This document shows, in pieces, positions 27,000 to 35,441 of a stretch of DNA of 64,000 nucleotides. Within the stretch, counting starts at the first letter, position 1; each line of letters starts with the position of its first letter. Source of the stretch: Leucobacter salsicius M1-8. Its GTDB lineage: Bacteria > Actinomycetota > Actinomycetes > Actinomycetales > Microbacteriaceae. The notes under the pieces are model-generated. The model searched no databases, had not been told where the DNA came from, and was given only the letters and a program-made list of their open reading frames with translations. The stretch lies in the NCBI RefSeq assembly GCF_000350525.1, contig NZ_AOCN01000001.1:1-64000 (forward strand), written 5' to 3'. The translations under genes and the position numbers were made by a program.

Positions 27000-29900
27000 T
27001 TACGCCTGGGCGGTAACCGCCGGCGGATCCTCTTCGAGCAGGGTCGCCAGCACCCGGCCCGTCCACGCGGCAATGTCACTCTCGTCACCCATCAGCTTCT
27101 GCCCCACGCCGGCGAGCGGGCTCCGCGATGAGGCGGTCCCCCCGGGCAGCGGGATCTTGAGCGACTGGGTTGCCTCGGTGTAGGTGGCCCCCGGGTACAT
27201 GCGCTTCATGCGCATGCGGCGAGAGTCAGCGATCTGTACGGGCTCGATGCGCAGCACCGTGCCCGCGGCAACCACCTTTGACAGGCCGAGGCGGGCCGCC
27301 CGACGCCGCAGCTGTGACACCGCCGCAAGGCGCTCCACTTCAAGCGGCGGCGGCCCGTAGCGGTCCTTGAGCTCCTCGAGCACGAGCTCGACGTGGTCTT
27401 CGGGGGCCTGCGGGTGCGAGGCCGCCGAGAACTTTTGGTAGGCCTCGAGGCGCAGCCGCTCGCTCTCGACGTATTCCTCGGGGATGTGCGCGTCGACCGG
27501 CAGCTCGAGTACGAGCTCGACGGGGCCCGAGACCTCTTCACCCTTGAAGGTGTTGACGGCTTCGCCGATCATACGTAGGTACAGGTCAAACCCGACCCCC
27601 GCGATGTGACCCGACTGCTCGCCGCCGAGCAGGTTGCCGGCACCGCGCAGCTCCAGGTCTTTGAGCGCCACCTGCATGCCCGACCCCAGTTCGTTGTTGG
27701 TCGCGAGGGTCTCCAGGCGCTCGTGAGCGTGTTCGGTGAGCGGCTTGTCGGGGTCGTAGAGGAAGTAGGCGTAGGCACGCTCACGGCTGCGCCCCACACG
27801 TCCTCGCAGCTGGTGCAGCTGGCTGAGCCCGTACTTGTCGGCGGCGTCGATGATGATGGTGTTGGCATTGGCGATGTCGAGCCCGGTCTCGATGATCGTG
27901 GTCGACACCAGCACGTCGTACTTGCGCTCCCAGAAGTCCTGCACCACCTGTTCGAGCTGGTGCTCCCCCAACTTGCCGTGCGCGATTGCGACGCGGGCGT
28001 CGGGCACGAGCTCGGCGATTTGGGCCGCCACGCGACTGATCGAGCTGACGCGGTTGTGCACGAAGAACACCTGCCCTTCGCGCAGCATCTCGCGGCGGAT
28101 CGCCGCGGCGATCTGCTTGTCGCTGCGGGGCCCCACAAACGTCAGGATCGGGTGACGATCTTCTGGGGCAGTGGCGAGGGTCGACATCTCACGGATGCCG
28201 GTCACCGCCATCTCGAGTGTGCGGGGAATCGGGGTCGCACTCATCGCGAGAATGTCGACGTTGGTTTTGAGCTTCTTCAGCGCGTCCTTGTGTTCCACGC
28301 CAAAACGCTGTTCCTCGTCGATGATGACGAGCCCCACGTCCTTGTACAGCACGCTCTCCGACAGCAATCGGTGCGTTCCGATCACCATGTCGACAGTGCC
28401 CGCGGCGAGCCCCTCGATCGTCTCGCGCGACTCCTTGTCGGTCTGGAATCGGCTGAGCGGGCGCACGTTGACGGGGAAGCCTGCGAACCGGGCCTGGAAC
28501 GTCTCGAGGTGCTGGGTCACGAGCAGCGTCGTCGGCACGAGCATCGCCACCTGCTTGCCGTCTTGAATCGCCTTGAACGCGGCACGCACCGCGATCTCGG
28601 TCTTACCGAACCCCACGTCGCCCGCGACGAGCCGGTCCATGGGCACCTGGCGCTCCATATCGCGCTTCACCTCGTCGATCGTGGTGAGCTGATCGAGCGT
28701 CTCGGCGTAGGCGAAGGCCTCTTCAAGCTCGTGCTGCCACGGGGTGTCGGGCGAAAACGCATGCCCCTTCGAGGCGACGCGAGCCGAGTAGAGCTTCACA
28801 AGCTCGACCGCGATGTCGCGCACCGCCTTGCGCGCCTTCTTCTTGGCATTGGCCCAGTCGTTGCCACCCATCTTGGACAGCGCCGGCGCCTCACCGCCCA
28901 CGTATCGCGACAGCTGATCGAGCTGATCGGTGGGCACGTAGAGCTTGTCACGAGGCATACCGCGTTTCGTCGACGCGTACTCGATCACGAGGTACTCGCG
29001 CAGCGCCTTCGTGGCGTCACGCCCGATGCCCGTGGGCACCATGCGCTGCGTCAGTTCGACGAATCGCCCGATGCCGTGCGTCTCGTGCACGACGTGGTCA
29101 CCCGCGACCAATTTGAGCGGGTCGACTACGTTCTTGCCGCGGCGGCGCGCAAGCTTCTGCCCGGTCGCGGCCTGAGCGCTTGCCGCCCGGCCAAAGAACT
29201 CGGCGCCGGTCGCCAGCAGCAGCTGCGCTTCGGTGTTCTCGAAGCCCGCGGGGGCGGAGCCCACGACCAGATAGATCACGCCCGCGTCGAGCTCGGCGAG
29301 CGATGCGGGGAGCTCGTCAACGATGCGCGCGGCGGCTCCCGCCTCCGCGAGCACGTCGCGTGCGCGCTCGACGAGTCCGGCCCCCTGTGCCGTAATGATT
29401 GCGCGCCAGCCGGCCTTCAGTCGCTCGCCGATGACACGGATCGCGCCGCCAGTCGGGTCGCTCTCAGCCGCGGGCCGGGGGAATGGGCCGCCAGCAACCG
29501 TGATGGTGCGTACGCTAAACGTGTCTTCTTCGGACAGCTCGGCGCCCTCGTCGTGCACGAAACTCGAGACTGTCCACCAGGGCCGGCCCTGGGAGGCGGC
29601 TTTGAGCTCGGTCATGGTCAGCATGCCGCTGTCCTCGGTGGGCACCGGCGCATCGGCGCCGGCGGTGGCCGCATACCAGGCGGCCTCGAGAAACTCGCGA
29701 TTCGTCTCTGCGAGGCTGACCGCACGGCCCGCGACGCGCTCGGGCGACGCGACCAGCACGGCCCCGCCCTCGGGCAGCAGGGCGGTGAGCGGCCGCAGCC
29801 CGGGCACGAGCTGCGGGATCAAGCTCTCCATCCCCTCGACCGCAATACCCTCGCTGAGCTTCTCGAGCATGGCGCCGAGCGCGGGGTACTGCGGCAGCAG

Positions 29901-30659
29901 CTCGGCCGCGCGCGCACGCACCTCGTCGGTGAGCAGCAGCTCGCGCGCGGGCCACAGCTCGATCGCTTCGATCGGTTCCCCGGCGCTGCGCTGATCCGAC
30001 ACCGCGAAGTGTCGAATCTGGTCGATCTCATCGCCGAAGAAGTCAACGCGGGAGGCCTGCGACGCCTCGGGCGGAAACACGTCGAGGATGCCGCCGCGTA
30101 CCGCGAACTCGCCGCGTCGCGTGACCATGTCCACGCGGGTGTATGCGCGTGCGACCAGTTCGCGGGCCGCGGCGGCGGGGCCGGATCCGGATTCAAACGT
30201 GGGTTCCTCCCCCGCGCGCAGCACGAGCGGGGAGGCCTGCGCGACCTGGGGCGAGACGGGCTGCAGCGCGGCACGCACCGAAGCGACCACGATGAGCGGC
30301 TGAGCGCCGTCGTGCTCACGGATGGTGCGCAGTACCTTGGAGCGTCGGCCAACGGTCTCGGGGCTGGGGCTCAGCCGCTCATGCGGCAGCGTTTCCCAGG
30401 CAGTGAACTCGCACGTGCGAGCCTCGGGCATGACCGAGCCAAGTGCGCTGCGCAGCGCGTCGGCCTCGCGGCTCGTCGCCGCAATGACGAGCAGCGCACC
30501 GGTGTCCCCCGCGGCACGGCGGCGGCGCATCAGGCCCGCGATGAGCGGCGCCCGCATGCCCTCGGTCGCAGAGAACTCTGCACCGCGACTCGCAGCGTCG
30601 AGCGCGCGCGCGAACGATTCGGCGGGCTCCAGCAGCCGGTCGATGCCCCCGAGGCTCAC
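27000..30659 (-). CDS. mfd: Transcription-repair coupling factor (Mfd)
   Basis: ATP-driven translocase of 1219 residues that removes RNA polymerase stalled at DNA lesions and recruits UvrA. The N-terminal UvrB-like module (about 1-350), the RNA-polymerase-interaction domain near 490-560 (GDHVVHETHGIGRF), the helicase core with Walker A GDVGFGKTE near 665 and Walker B IIDEEQRFG, the RecG-like TRG part and the C-terminal D7 domain are all present. It overlaps pth by four bases and is translated from the same message. Confidence 0.97.
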   Translation of the reverse strand: MSLGGIDRLLEPAESFARALDAASRGAEFSATEGMRAPLIAGLMRRRRAAGDTGALLVIAATSREADALRSALGSVMPEARTCEFTAWETLPHERLSPSPETVGRRSKVLRTIREHDGAQPLIVVASVRAALQPVSPQVAQASPLVLRAGEEPTFESGSGPAAAARELVARAYTRVDMVTRRGEFAVRGGILDVFPPEASQASRVDFFGDEIDQIRHFAVSDQRSAGEPIEAIELWPARELLLTDEVRARAAELLPQYPALGAMLEKLSEGIAVEGMESLIPQLVPGLRPLTALLPEGGAVLVASPERVAGRAVSLAETNREFLEAAWYAATAGADAPVPTEDSGMLTMTELKAASQGRPWWTVSSFVHDEGAELSEEDTFSVRTITVAGGPFPRPAAESDPTGGAIRVIGERLKAGWRAIITAQGAGLVERARDVLAEAGAAARIVDELPASLAELDAGVIYLVVGSAPAGFENTEAQLLLATGAEFFGRAASAQAATGQKLARRRGKNVVDPLKLVAGDHVVHETHGIGRFVELTQRMVPTGIGRDATKALREYLVIEYASTKRGMPRDKLYVPTDQLDQLSRYVGGEAPALSKMGGNDWANAKKKARKAVRDIAVELVKLYSARVASKGHAFSPDTPWQHELEEAFAYAETLDQLTTIDEVKRDMERQVPMDRLVAGDVGFGKTEIAVRAAFKAIQDGKQVAMLVPTTLLVTQHLETFQARFAGFPVNVRPLSRFQTDKESRETIEGLAAGTVDMVIGTHRLLSESVLYKDVGLVIIDEEQRFGVEHKDALKKLKTNVDILAMSATPIPRTLEMAVTGIREMSTLATAPEDRHPILTFVGPRSDKQIAAAIRREMLREGQVFFVHNRVSSISRVAAQIAELVPDARVAIAHGKLGEHQLEQVVQDFWERKYDVLVSTTIIETGLDIANANTIIIDAADKYGLSQLHQLRGRVGRSRERAYAYFLYDPDKPLTEHAHERLETLATNNELGSGMQVALKDLELRGAGNLLGGEQSGHIAGVGFDLYLRMIGEAVNTFKGEEVSGPVELVLELPVDAHIPEEYVESERLRLEAYQKFSAASHPQAPEDHVELVLEELKDRYGPPPLEVERLAAVSQLRRRAARLGLSKVVAAGTVLRIEPVQIADSRRMRMKRMYPGATYTEATQSLKIPLPGGTASSRSPLAGVGQKLMGDESDIAAWTGRVLATLLEEDPPAVTAQA

Positions 30660-31249
30660 TCGGCGGCCCGCCCGTGGAAGCGTTGCTGCGTCGCGGTGAG
30701 GCCATGCTCGACCAATGATTCGCAGGCGTCTGCCGCGTCTTCGAGTAGCACGGGAAGGTCTTTGCGCTCCGTTGAAGAGAAGGGCGCGAGCACAAAATCG
30801 GCGGGATCTTGTCGCCCGGGCGGGCGCCCGACGCCGACGCGCACACGCAAAAAGTCGGGGGTATCGAGGGCCTTGGCGATATCACGCAGGCCGTTGTGGC
30901 CGCCGTGGCCACCGCCTTGCTTGAGCTTGATCGTGTCGAAGGGAACGTCGATCTCGTCGTGCACCGCGATCACACGGTTGGGGGCAACGCCGTAGTATTT
31001 GCAGAGCGCAGACACCGGGCCACCCGAGGTGTTCATGTAGCCGTTTGACTTCGCGAGGATCAGCTTGGGGCCGCCTGGACGCAACCATCCCTCTGCGGTG
31101 CGCGAACCGGTCTTGCTGTGCGGGGCAAACTTCGCGCCGATACGGTCTGCCAACACGTCGAGGGCCATTTGCCCCACGTTATGCCGGGTGGTCTCGTACT
31201 TGGGACCCGGGTTTCCGAGTCCTACGATGAGCCAGCTGTCTTGCGACAC
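30656..31249 (-). CDS. pth: Peptidyl-tRNA hydrolase (Pth)
   Basis: Releases peptides from drop-off peptidyl-tRNA. Length 197 residues from the GTG at 31249, chosen because GGAAGGGG lies seven bases upstream and the protein begins directly before LIVGLGNPG; the longer reading adds 16 residues without family similarity. The catalytic His23 (TRHNVGQ), Asn in NGYMNTSG and Asp in HDEID are intact. It overlaps mfd by four bases at its 3' end. Confidence 0.95.
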   Translation of the reverse strand: MSQDSWLIVGLGNPGPKYETTRHNVGQMALDVLADRIGAKFAPHSKTGSRTAEGWLRPGGPKLILAKSNGYMNTSGGPVSALCKYYGVAPNRVIAVHDEIDVPFDTIKLKQGGGHGGHNGLRDIAKALDTPDFLRVRVGVGRPPGRQDPADFVLAPFSSTERKDLPVLLEDAADACESLVEHGLTATQQRFHGRAAE

Positions 31250-31363
31250 GCGGTCCCCTTCCTCACTCTTGCGAAGCTTGTTACGACGCCAAAACAATTA
31301 TCTCGCCTCCCACTGACATGACCTATCTGTGCGGCCTGACAGCATCGAGGCCGGGCAGCGAAA

Positions 31364-31396
31364 AGCCCGCCGGAGTGGATTCCACACCGGCGGGCT
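31364..31396 (-). terminator. Terminator of the L25 gene
   Basis: Ten-bp stem AGCCCGCCGG / CCGGCGGGCT followed on the minus strand by TTTTCGC. It separates the L25 gene from pth-mfd. Confidence 0.88.
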
Positions 31397-31413
31397 CACA
31401 CGCTAGATCCGAA

Positions 31414-31983
31414 TTACTCGGCTGCTGCTTCTTCGTCCTCAGCTGCGCCGCGGGGGCCAGCAACCTTAACGACGAGCTGGTCTTCAGCGTCGATCGCGGT
31501 CGAACCCTCGGGGAGTGCAACGTCGCGCACGTGCAGGTTCGTGTCGGCGGGCAGGCCGGTCACGTCGATGACAACAAAGTCGGGGATCGACGTTGCGGGC
31601 ACGCTCAGGCGGATCGTGTTGAGCTCCTGCAGAGCGTTGGTGCCCGAGAAGGGCTCGCCGGTCATGTGCAGGGGAACCTCAACCTCAACCATTTCGCCCT
31701 GGCGGACGATCAGCAGGTCAACGTGCTCGATGATCTGGGGTACGGGATCGCGCTGTACGTCCTTGACGAGCACGAGGTGCTTGTCGCCGTTCAGGTCGAG
31801 CTCGATGAGCGCGTTTGCCTGGCGGATGATGAGGCTCAGCGGGTGGGTTTCAACCGTGACGTGCAGCGGGTCGGTGCCGTGGCCGTAGACGACAGCGGGG
31901 GTCTTGCCTGCAGCGCGGAGCTTGCGGGCAGCGCCCTTGCCGAAGTTGTCGCGGGCAGTGGCGTCAAGCTGGTAATCAGCCAT
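31414..31983 (-). CDS. rplY: 50S ribosomal protein L25 / general stress protein Ctc
   Basis: 5S-rRNA-binding protein of 189 residues, with the L25 domain (about 1-90: RDNFGKGAARKLRAAGKTPAVVYG) and the C-terminal TL5 domain (LPADTNLHVRDVALPEGS) of the long CTC form. The acidic tail ends in EDEEAAAE. A TAGGAG site lies seven bases before the ATG. The gene sits in the conserved glmU-prs-ctc-pth-mfd order but has its own terminators on both sides. Confidence 0.95.
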   Translation of the reverse strand: MADYQLDATARDNFGKGAARKLRAAGKTPAVVYGHGTDPLHVTVETHPLSLIIRQANALIELDLNGDKHLVLVKDVQRDPVPQIIEHVDLLIVRQGEMVEVEVPLHMTGEPFSGTNALQELNTIRLSVPATSIPDFVVIDVTGLPADTNLHVRDVALPEGSTAIDAEDQLVVKVAGPRGAAEDEEAAAE

Positions 31984-32156
31984 GATGATCTCCTATTGCG
32001 GGCTTTCGCCCAATGAGGGCGGCAGTGCCGCCAGGATTGGTGTCTCGCACTTGCGTAAATAACGCAGCAAGATGGCCCGCTGAGGCAGTCCGTCCCGCGT
32101 CGATAACGGGCGCATGCGCCCCTCGCCGAAGTACAAGGACCTACTTTAGCAGAAAA

Positions 32157-32181
32157 GGGCCCTGGGGATTCCCCAGAGCCC
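32157..32181 (-). terminator. Terminator of prs
   Basis: Eleven-position stem with one mismatch and a 3-nt loop, followed on the minus strand by TTTTCT, just after the prs stop. Confidence 0.82.
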
Positions 32182-32196
32182 CTCTCAACAGCGTGG

Positions 32197-33174
32197 TTAG
32201 GCTGCGCCCTCAAACATGCTCGTAACCGAGCCGTCCTCGAACACCTCATGGATCGCCTTCGCGAGCAGCGGAGCGATCGGCAGCACAGTGAGCTTCTCAA
32301 AACGCTTCTCGGCGCTCACGGGCAGGGTGTCGGTGACGACGACCTGGTCGATGAAGTCCTGCGACAGGTACTCGGTCGCCTTGCCCGAGAAGATCGCGTG
32401 GGTTGCGGCAATCGTGACACCACGGGCACCAGCGGCCTTGAGCGCTTCTGCAGCCTTGGTGATCGTGCCACCGGTGTCGATCATGTCGTCGACCATGAGG
32501 CACCAGCGGTCCTTCACGTCACCGACGATGCCGTGCACCGAAGCCTGGTTCGCGACCGAGGGATCGCGGCGCTTGTGAATGATCGCGAGCGGGGCGCCCA
32601 GTCGATCGCTCCACACGTCAGCCACGCGCACGCGACCCATGTCAGGCGACACAACCGTGAGGTCGTCACGGTTGAGGTGCTTTTCGAAGTGCTGGATCAG
32701 AACGGGCATGGCGAACAGGTGATCGAGCGGCCCGTCGAAGAAGCCCTGAATCTGCGGTGAGTGCAGGTCAACCGACATGATGCGGTCGGCGCCGGCGGTC
32801 TTAAACAGATCGGCAACGAGGCGGGCCGAGATGGGCTCGCGACCGCGGCCCTTCTTGTCCTGGCGTGAGTACGGGTAGAAGGGCGCCACCACGGTGATGC
32901 GCTTTGCCGATGCGCGCTTGAGGGCGTCAACCATAATGAGGTGCTCCATGAGCCACTCATTGATTGGGTCGGTGTGCGACTGAATCACGAACGCGTCAGA
33001 TCCGCGCACGCTCTCGTCAAATCGCGCGTAGAGCTCGCCGTTGGCGAAGGTGCGTGCGTCGGTCGGCACGAGCTCGGCGCCAAGTTCAGCGGCCACCTGC
33101 TCTGCGAGCTCGGGGTAAGCCCGGCCCGTAATCAAGACGAGCTTCTTCTGCCCCGCCATCTCGATTTTGCTCAT
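32197..33174 (-). CDS. prs: Ribose-phosphate pyrophosphokinase (Prs)
   Basis: Makes PRPP from ribose 5-phosphate and ATP for nucleotide, histidine, tryptophan and NAD synthesis. Length 325 residues. The signatures DLHSPQIQGFFD near 140, the flexible catalytic loop around VVSPDMGRVRVADVWSDRL, and the PRPP site MVDDMIDTGGTI near 235 are present. It lies 24 bases after glmU on the same strand. Confidence 0.97.
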   Translation of the reverse strand: MSKIEMAGQKKLVLITGRAYPELAEQVAAELGAELVPTDARTFANGELYARFDESVRGSDAFVIQSHTDPINEWLMEHLIMVDALKRASAKRITVVAPFYPYSRQDKKGRGREPISARLVADLFKTAGADRIMSVDLHSPQIQGFFDGPLDHLFAMPVLIQHFEKHLNRDDLTVVSPDMGRVRVADVWSDRLGAPLAIIHKRRDPSVANQASVHGIVGDVKDRWCLMVDDMIDTGGTITKAAEALKAAGARGVTIAATHAIFSGKATEYLSQDFIDQVVVTDTLPVSAEKRFEKLTVLPIAPLLAKAIHEVFEDGSVTSMFEGAA

Positions 33175-33198
33175 CAGTGCTGGTTCTCCATCCCTTGG

Positions 33199-34641
33199 CT
33201 ATTCGCCGTGCTCACGCGCTGTCTTCGATTGCTGCGCCGCTTCCGCGGTGCTGGTTCCCGGCCTGTTTTCGGCAACCCATCCCTCTATGTTGCGCTGGGG
33301 TGCTACGTTCAGCGCCAGCGAACCCGAGGGAACATCCTTGCGTACGACGGTACCTGCGGCCGTGTACGAACCATCTTCAATGGTAACCGGTGCGATCAGA
33401 ACATTCTTGGAACCGATCCGCACGGCATCCCCCACGGTGGCGTGGTGCTTGTTCACGCCGTCGTAGTTTGCGAAGATCGTGCCAGCACCCACATTGGTGC
33501 CGGATCCGATGGTCGCGTCGCCCACGTAGCTCAGGTGGGGCACCTTGCTGCCGTCGCCGATCGTGGCGTTCTTGGTCTCGACATAGGCGCCGATCTTGCC
33601 ATCTGCGCCCAGCTCGGTGCCGGGGCGAATGTACGCGAACGGACCCACTTCTACGCGCGCGCCAAATACGGCGAGCGTCGCCTCGCTGCGGCGAATGCGG
33701 GCGTCTTCTCCCACCTCGCAGTCCACGAGGGTCGTGTCGGGGCCAATGATCGCGCCGCTCGAGATCGAGGTCGCTCCCTGCAAAAACGTGCCGGGCAGGA
33801 TCTCAACGTCGGGCTCGATCGAGACGTCAGCGTCGATCCAAGTGGTTGCCGGGTCCTGAATGGTGACTCCGCCGCGCTGGTGCTCGCGCACGATGCGCGC
33901 GTTGAGCTCACGGCCCGCGGCAGCAAGCTGCGTGCGGTCGTTCACACCCGCAATGATCCAGGGATCGTCGGTGGCGACGGCCTCAACCGCGCCGCCGCTC
34001 GACAGGATGCGTGCCGCGGCGTCGGTGAGGTACTTCTCACCCTGGGCGTTGTTCGTGTCGATCAGCGCGAGCGCGTCCTGCAGGGCGCGACGGGCGAACA
34101 CGTAGACGCCGCCATTGATCTCGGTGATGCGCCGCTGGGTTTCGTTCGCGTCCTTCTCCTCGACGATGCCCGTGACGGCCCCCGCGGAATCGCGCATGAT
34201 TCGGCCGAGCCCGGTGGGGTTGTCGAAGATTGCCGAGAGCATCGTCATCGCGCGACCGCCATCGATGTGACCACGCAGCAGCCGCTCGAGGGTGGCATGG
34301 TCGATGAGGGGCACGTCGCCCGAGAGCACGACCACGGATCCGTCAAAACTTTCAGGCAGTGCGCTGAGCGCCTGCTCGACGGCGCGACCCGTACCGGGAA
34401 CGTCATCTTGATCGACGATCACGGTCTCGGGGGCGTGCTCGAGAATTGCGGCGGCGACCCGGTCGCGGTCGTGACGCACAACTGCGACGACCTCGGTGGG
34501 CGCGAGGCCCGATGCGCTGTCGAGCACGTGGGCGATGAGCGAGCGCCCACCAATGCTGTGCAGCACCTTTGGCAGGGAAGACTTCATCCGCGTGCCCTGG
34601 CCTGCAGCAAGAATAATGACTGCGAGCGACCGTTCCGCCAT
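33199..34641 (-). CDS. glmU: Bifunctional UDP-GlcNAc pyrophosphorylase / GlcN-1-P acetyltransferase (GlmU)
   Basis: Makes UDP-GlcNAc for peptidoglycan and, in actinobacteria, for mycothiol. Length 480 residues. The N-terminal uridylyltransferase has LAAGQGTRMKSSLPKVLH at 10-27; the C-terminal half is a left-handed beta-helix of hexapeptide repeats with the acetyl-transfer region GAGTIFANYDGVNKH. The start is the ATG at 34641 with a GAAGGGA site; an upstream in-frame reading would run through the tRNA-Gln gene and is not credible. Confidence 0.96.
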   Translation of the reverse strand: MAERSLAVIILAAGQGTRMKSSLPKVLHSIGGRSLIAHVLDSASGLAPTEVVAVVRHDRDRVAAAILEHAPETVIVDQDDVPGTGRAVEQALSALPESFDGSVVVLSGDVPLIDHATLERLLRGHIDGGRAMTMLSAIFDNPTGLGRIMRDSAGAVTGIVEEKDANETQRRITEINGGVYVFARRALQDALALIDTNNAQGEKYLTDAAARILSSGGAVEAVATDDPWIIAGVNDRTQLAAAGRELNARIVREHQRGGVTIQDPATTWIDADVSIEPDVEILPGTFLQGATSISSGAIIGPDTTLVDCEVGEDARIRRSEATLAVFGARVEVGPFAYIRPGTELGADGKIGAYVETKNATIGDGSKVPHLSYVGDATIGSGTNVGAGTIFANYDGVNKHHATVGDAVRIGSKNVLIAPVTIEDGSYTAAGTVVRKDVPSGSLALNVAPQRNIEGWVAENRPGTSTAEAAQQSKTAREHGE

Positions 34642-34686
34642 GGTGTGTTCCCTTCCGATTGCCGCAATCATGCGACACACCTTCGG

Positions 34687-34757
34687 CTCCGCCTCCAGGG
34701 TTCGAACCTGGACCAACAGATCCAAAGACTGTTGTGCTGCCATTACACTAAGGCGGA
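34687..34757 (-). tRNA. tRNA-Gln(TTG)
   Basis: Seventy-one bases upstream of glmU on the same strand. Acceptor TCCGCCT pairs with AGGCGGA, anticodon loop CTTTGGA gives TTG, and T-arm CCAGGTTCGAACCTGG is perfect. The last pair of the anticodon stem appears as T-T. CCA is not encoded. Confidence 0.93.
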
Positions 34758-34842
34758 CCGTGCCGAGAAATGGCACCTCTATAGTCTGCCAGACTCTGGG
34801 ACCGTTTCTGCACACGCGCCGCGCTCGTCGCGTCATTCTTGC

Positions 34843-34848
34843 CATAAT
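34843..34848 (+). promoter_or_regulatory. Leaderless -10 box of the MarR gene
   Basis: CATAAT preceded by TTGC, ending six bases before the ATG. The same TGCCATAAT word stands before the GntR gene at 55375. Confidence 0.6.
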
Positions 34849-34854
34849 GGACAA

Positions 34855-35391
34855 ATGAAGCATGAGGACGAGGTCGATCAGATCATCGCGGCATGGAGCG
34901 CAGCCAGGCCAGACCTGGACCTTGCCCCGCTGTCGATTTTCTCGCGGCTATGGCGCATCGCGAAACACGTTGACCGCGCCAGGGCCCACGCGTTTGAGCG
35001 GTCGGGTCTGACGCTCTGGGAGTTTGACGTGCTCGCGGTGCTGAGGCGTGGAGGCGACCCGTTTCGCCAGAGCCCCAAGGTTCTCGTGCAGCAGACCATG
35101 GTGTCGAGCGGCACGATGACCAACCGCATTGATCGCATGGTGGATCGTGAGCTGGTGCGTCGCCTCACCGACCCCAACGATGGCCGCGGCGTGTTAGTTG
35201 AAATGACTCCGCTGGGGCTCACGCTTGTCGACGCCGCCATGACGCGCCTCAGCGACGCGGAGGAACGACTCCTCGGCGGCCTGCCCCGCTCGGAGCGCGA
35301 ACGCCTCGGCGTGCTGCTGCGTCGCCTCGCGTTAAGCGTCGAGCGATTCGAGCCCGTGATCGACGCGCTCGATCCCCCCGTCGCCGACTAG
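34855..35391 (+). CDS. MarR-family transcriptional regulator
   Basis: Regulator of 178 residues with the MarR winged helix: FDVLAVLRRGGDP, then VLVQQTMVSSGTMTNRIDRMVDRELVRRL (recognition helix, about 80-108) and the wing DPNDGRGVLVEMTPLG. Long terminal helices would form the dimer. Neighbouring genes are divergent tRNA-Gln/glmU and a convergent amidase, so its target is not obvious from context. The gene appears leaderless. Confidence 0.93.
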   Translation: MKHEDEVDQIIAAWSAARPDLDLAPLSIFSRLWRIAKHVDRARAHAFERSGLTLWEFDVLAVLRRGGDPFRQSPKVLVQQTMVSSGTMTNRIDRMVDRELVRRLTDPNDGRGVLVEMTPLGLTLVDAAMTRLSDAEERLLGGLPRSERERLGVLLRRLALSVERFEPVIDALDPPVAD

Positions 35392-35397
35392 GTCGAG

Positions 35398-35440
35398 TGG
35401 ATCCTGCGACTCCTGCGTCGCGCAGGAGTCGCAGGATCCA
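35398..35440. terminator. 20-bp perfect hairpin between MarR and amidase genes
   Basis: Arms 35398-35417 and 35421-35440 pair without mismatch around a 3-nt loop. It begins a few bases after the MarR stop and ends two bases before the amidase stop. No T-run follows. Confidence 0.75.
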
Positions 35441-35441
35441 G

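Noticed and set aside
27606-30995. Open frame of over 1100 codons on the plus strand opposite mfd
   Set aside because: It is the mirror of a well-conserved mfd gene. At this GC content antisense frames stay open by codon bias, and the product is rich in Arg, Gly and His with no family motif.
32941-34854. Long plus-strand frame upstream of and in frame with the MarR gene
   Set aside because: It crosses prs, glmU and the tRNA-Gln gene in antisense. The MarR fold begins at the leaderless ATG at 34855.
34642-34863. N-terminal extension of GlmU
   Set aside because: The extended frame would translate the tRNA-Gln gene. The GlmU nucleotide-binding motif begins right after the ATG at 34641, which has a ribosome site.
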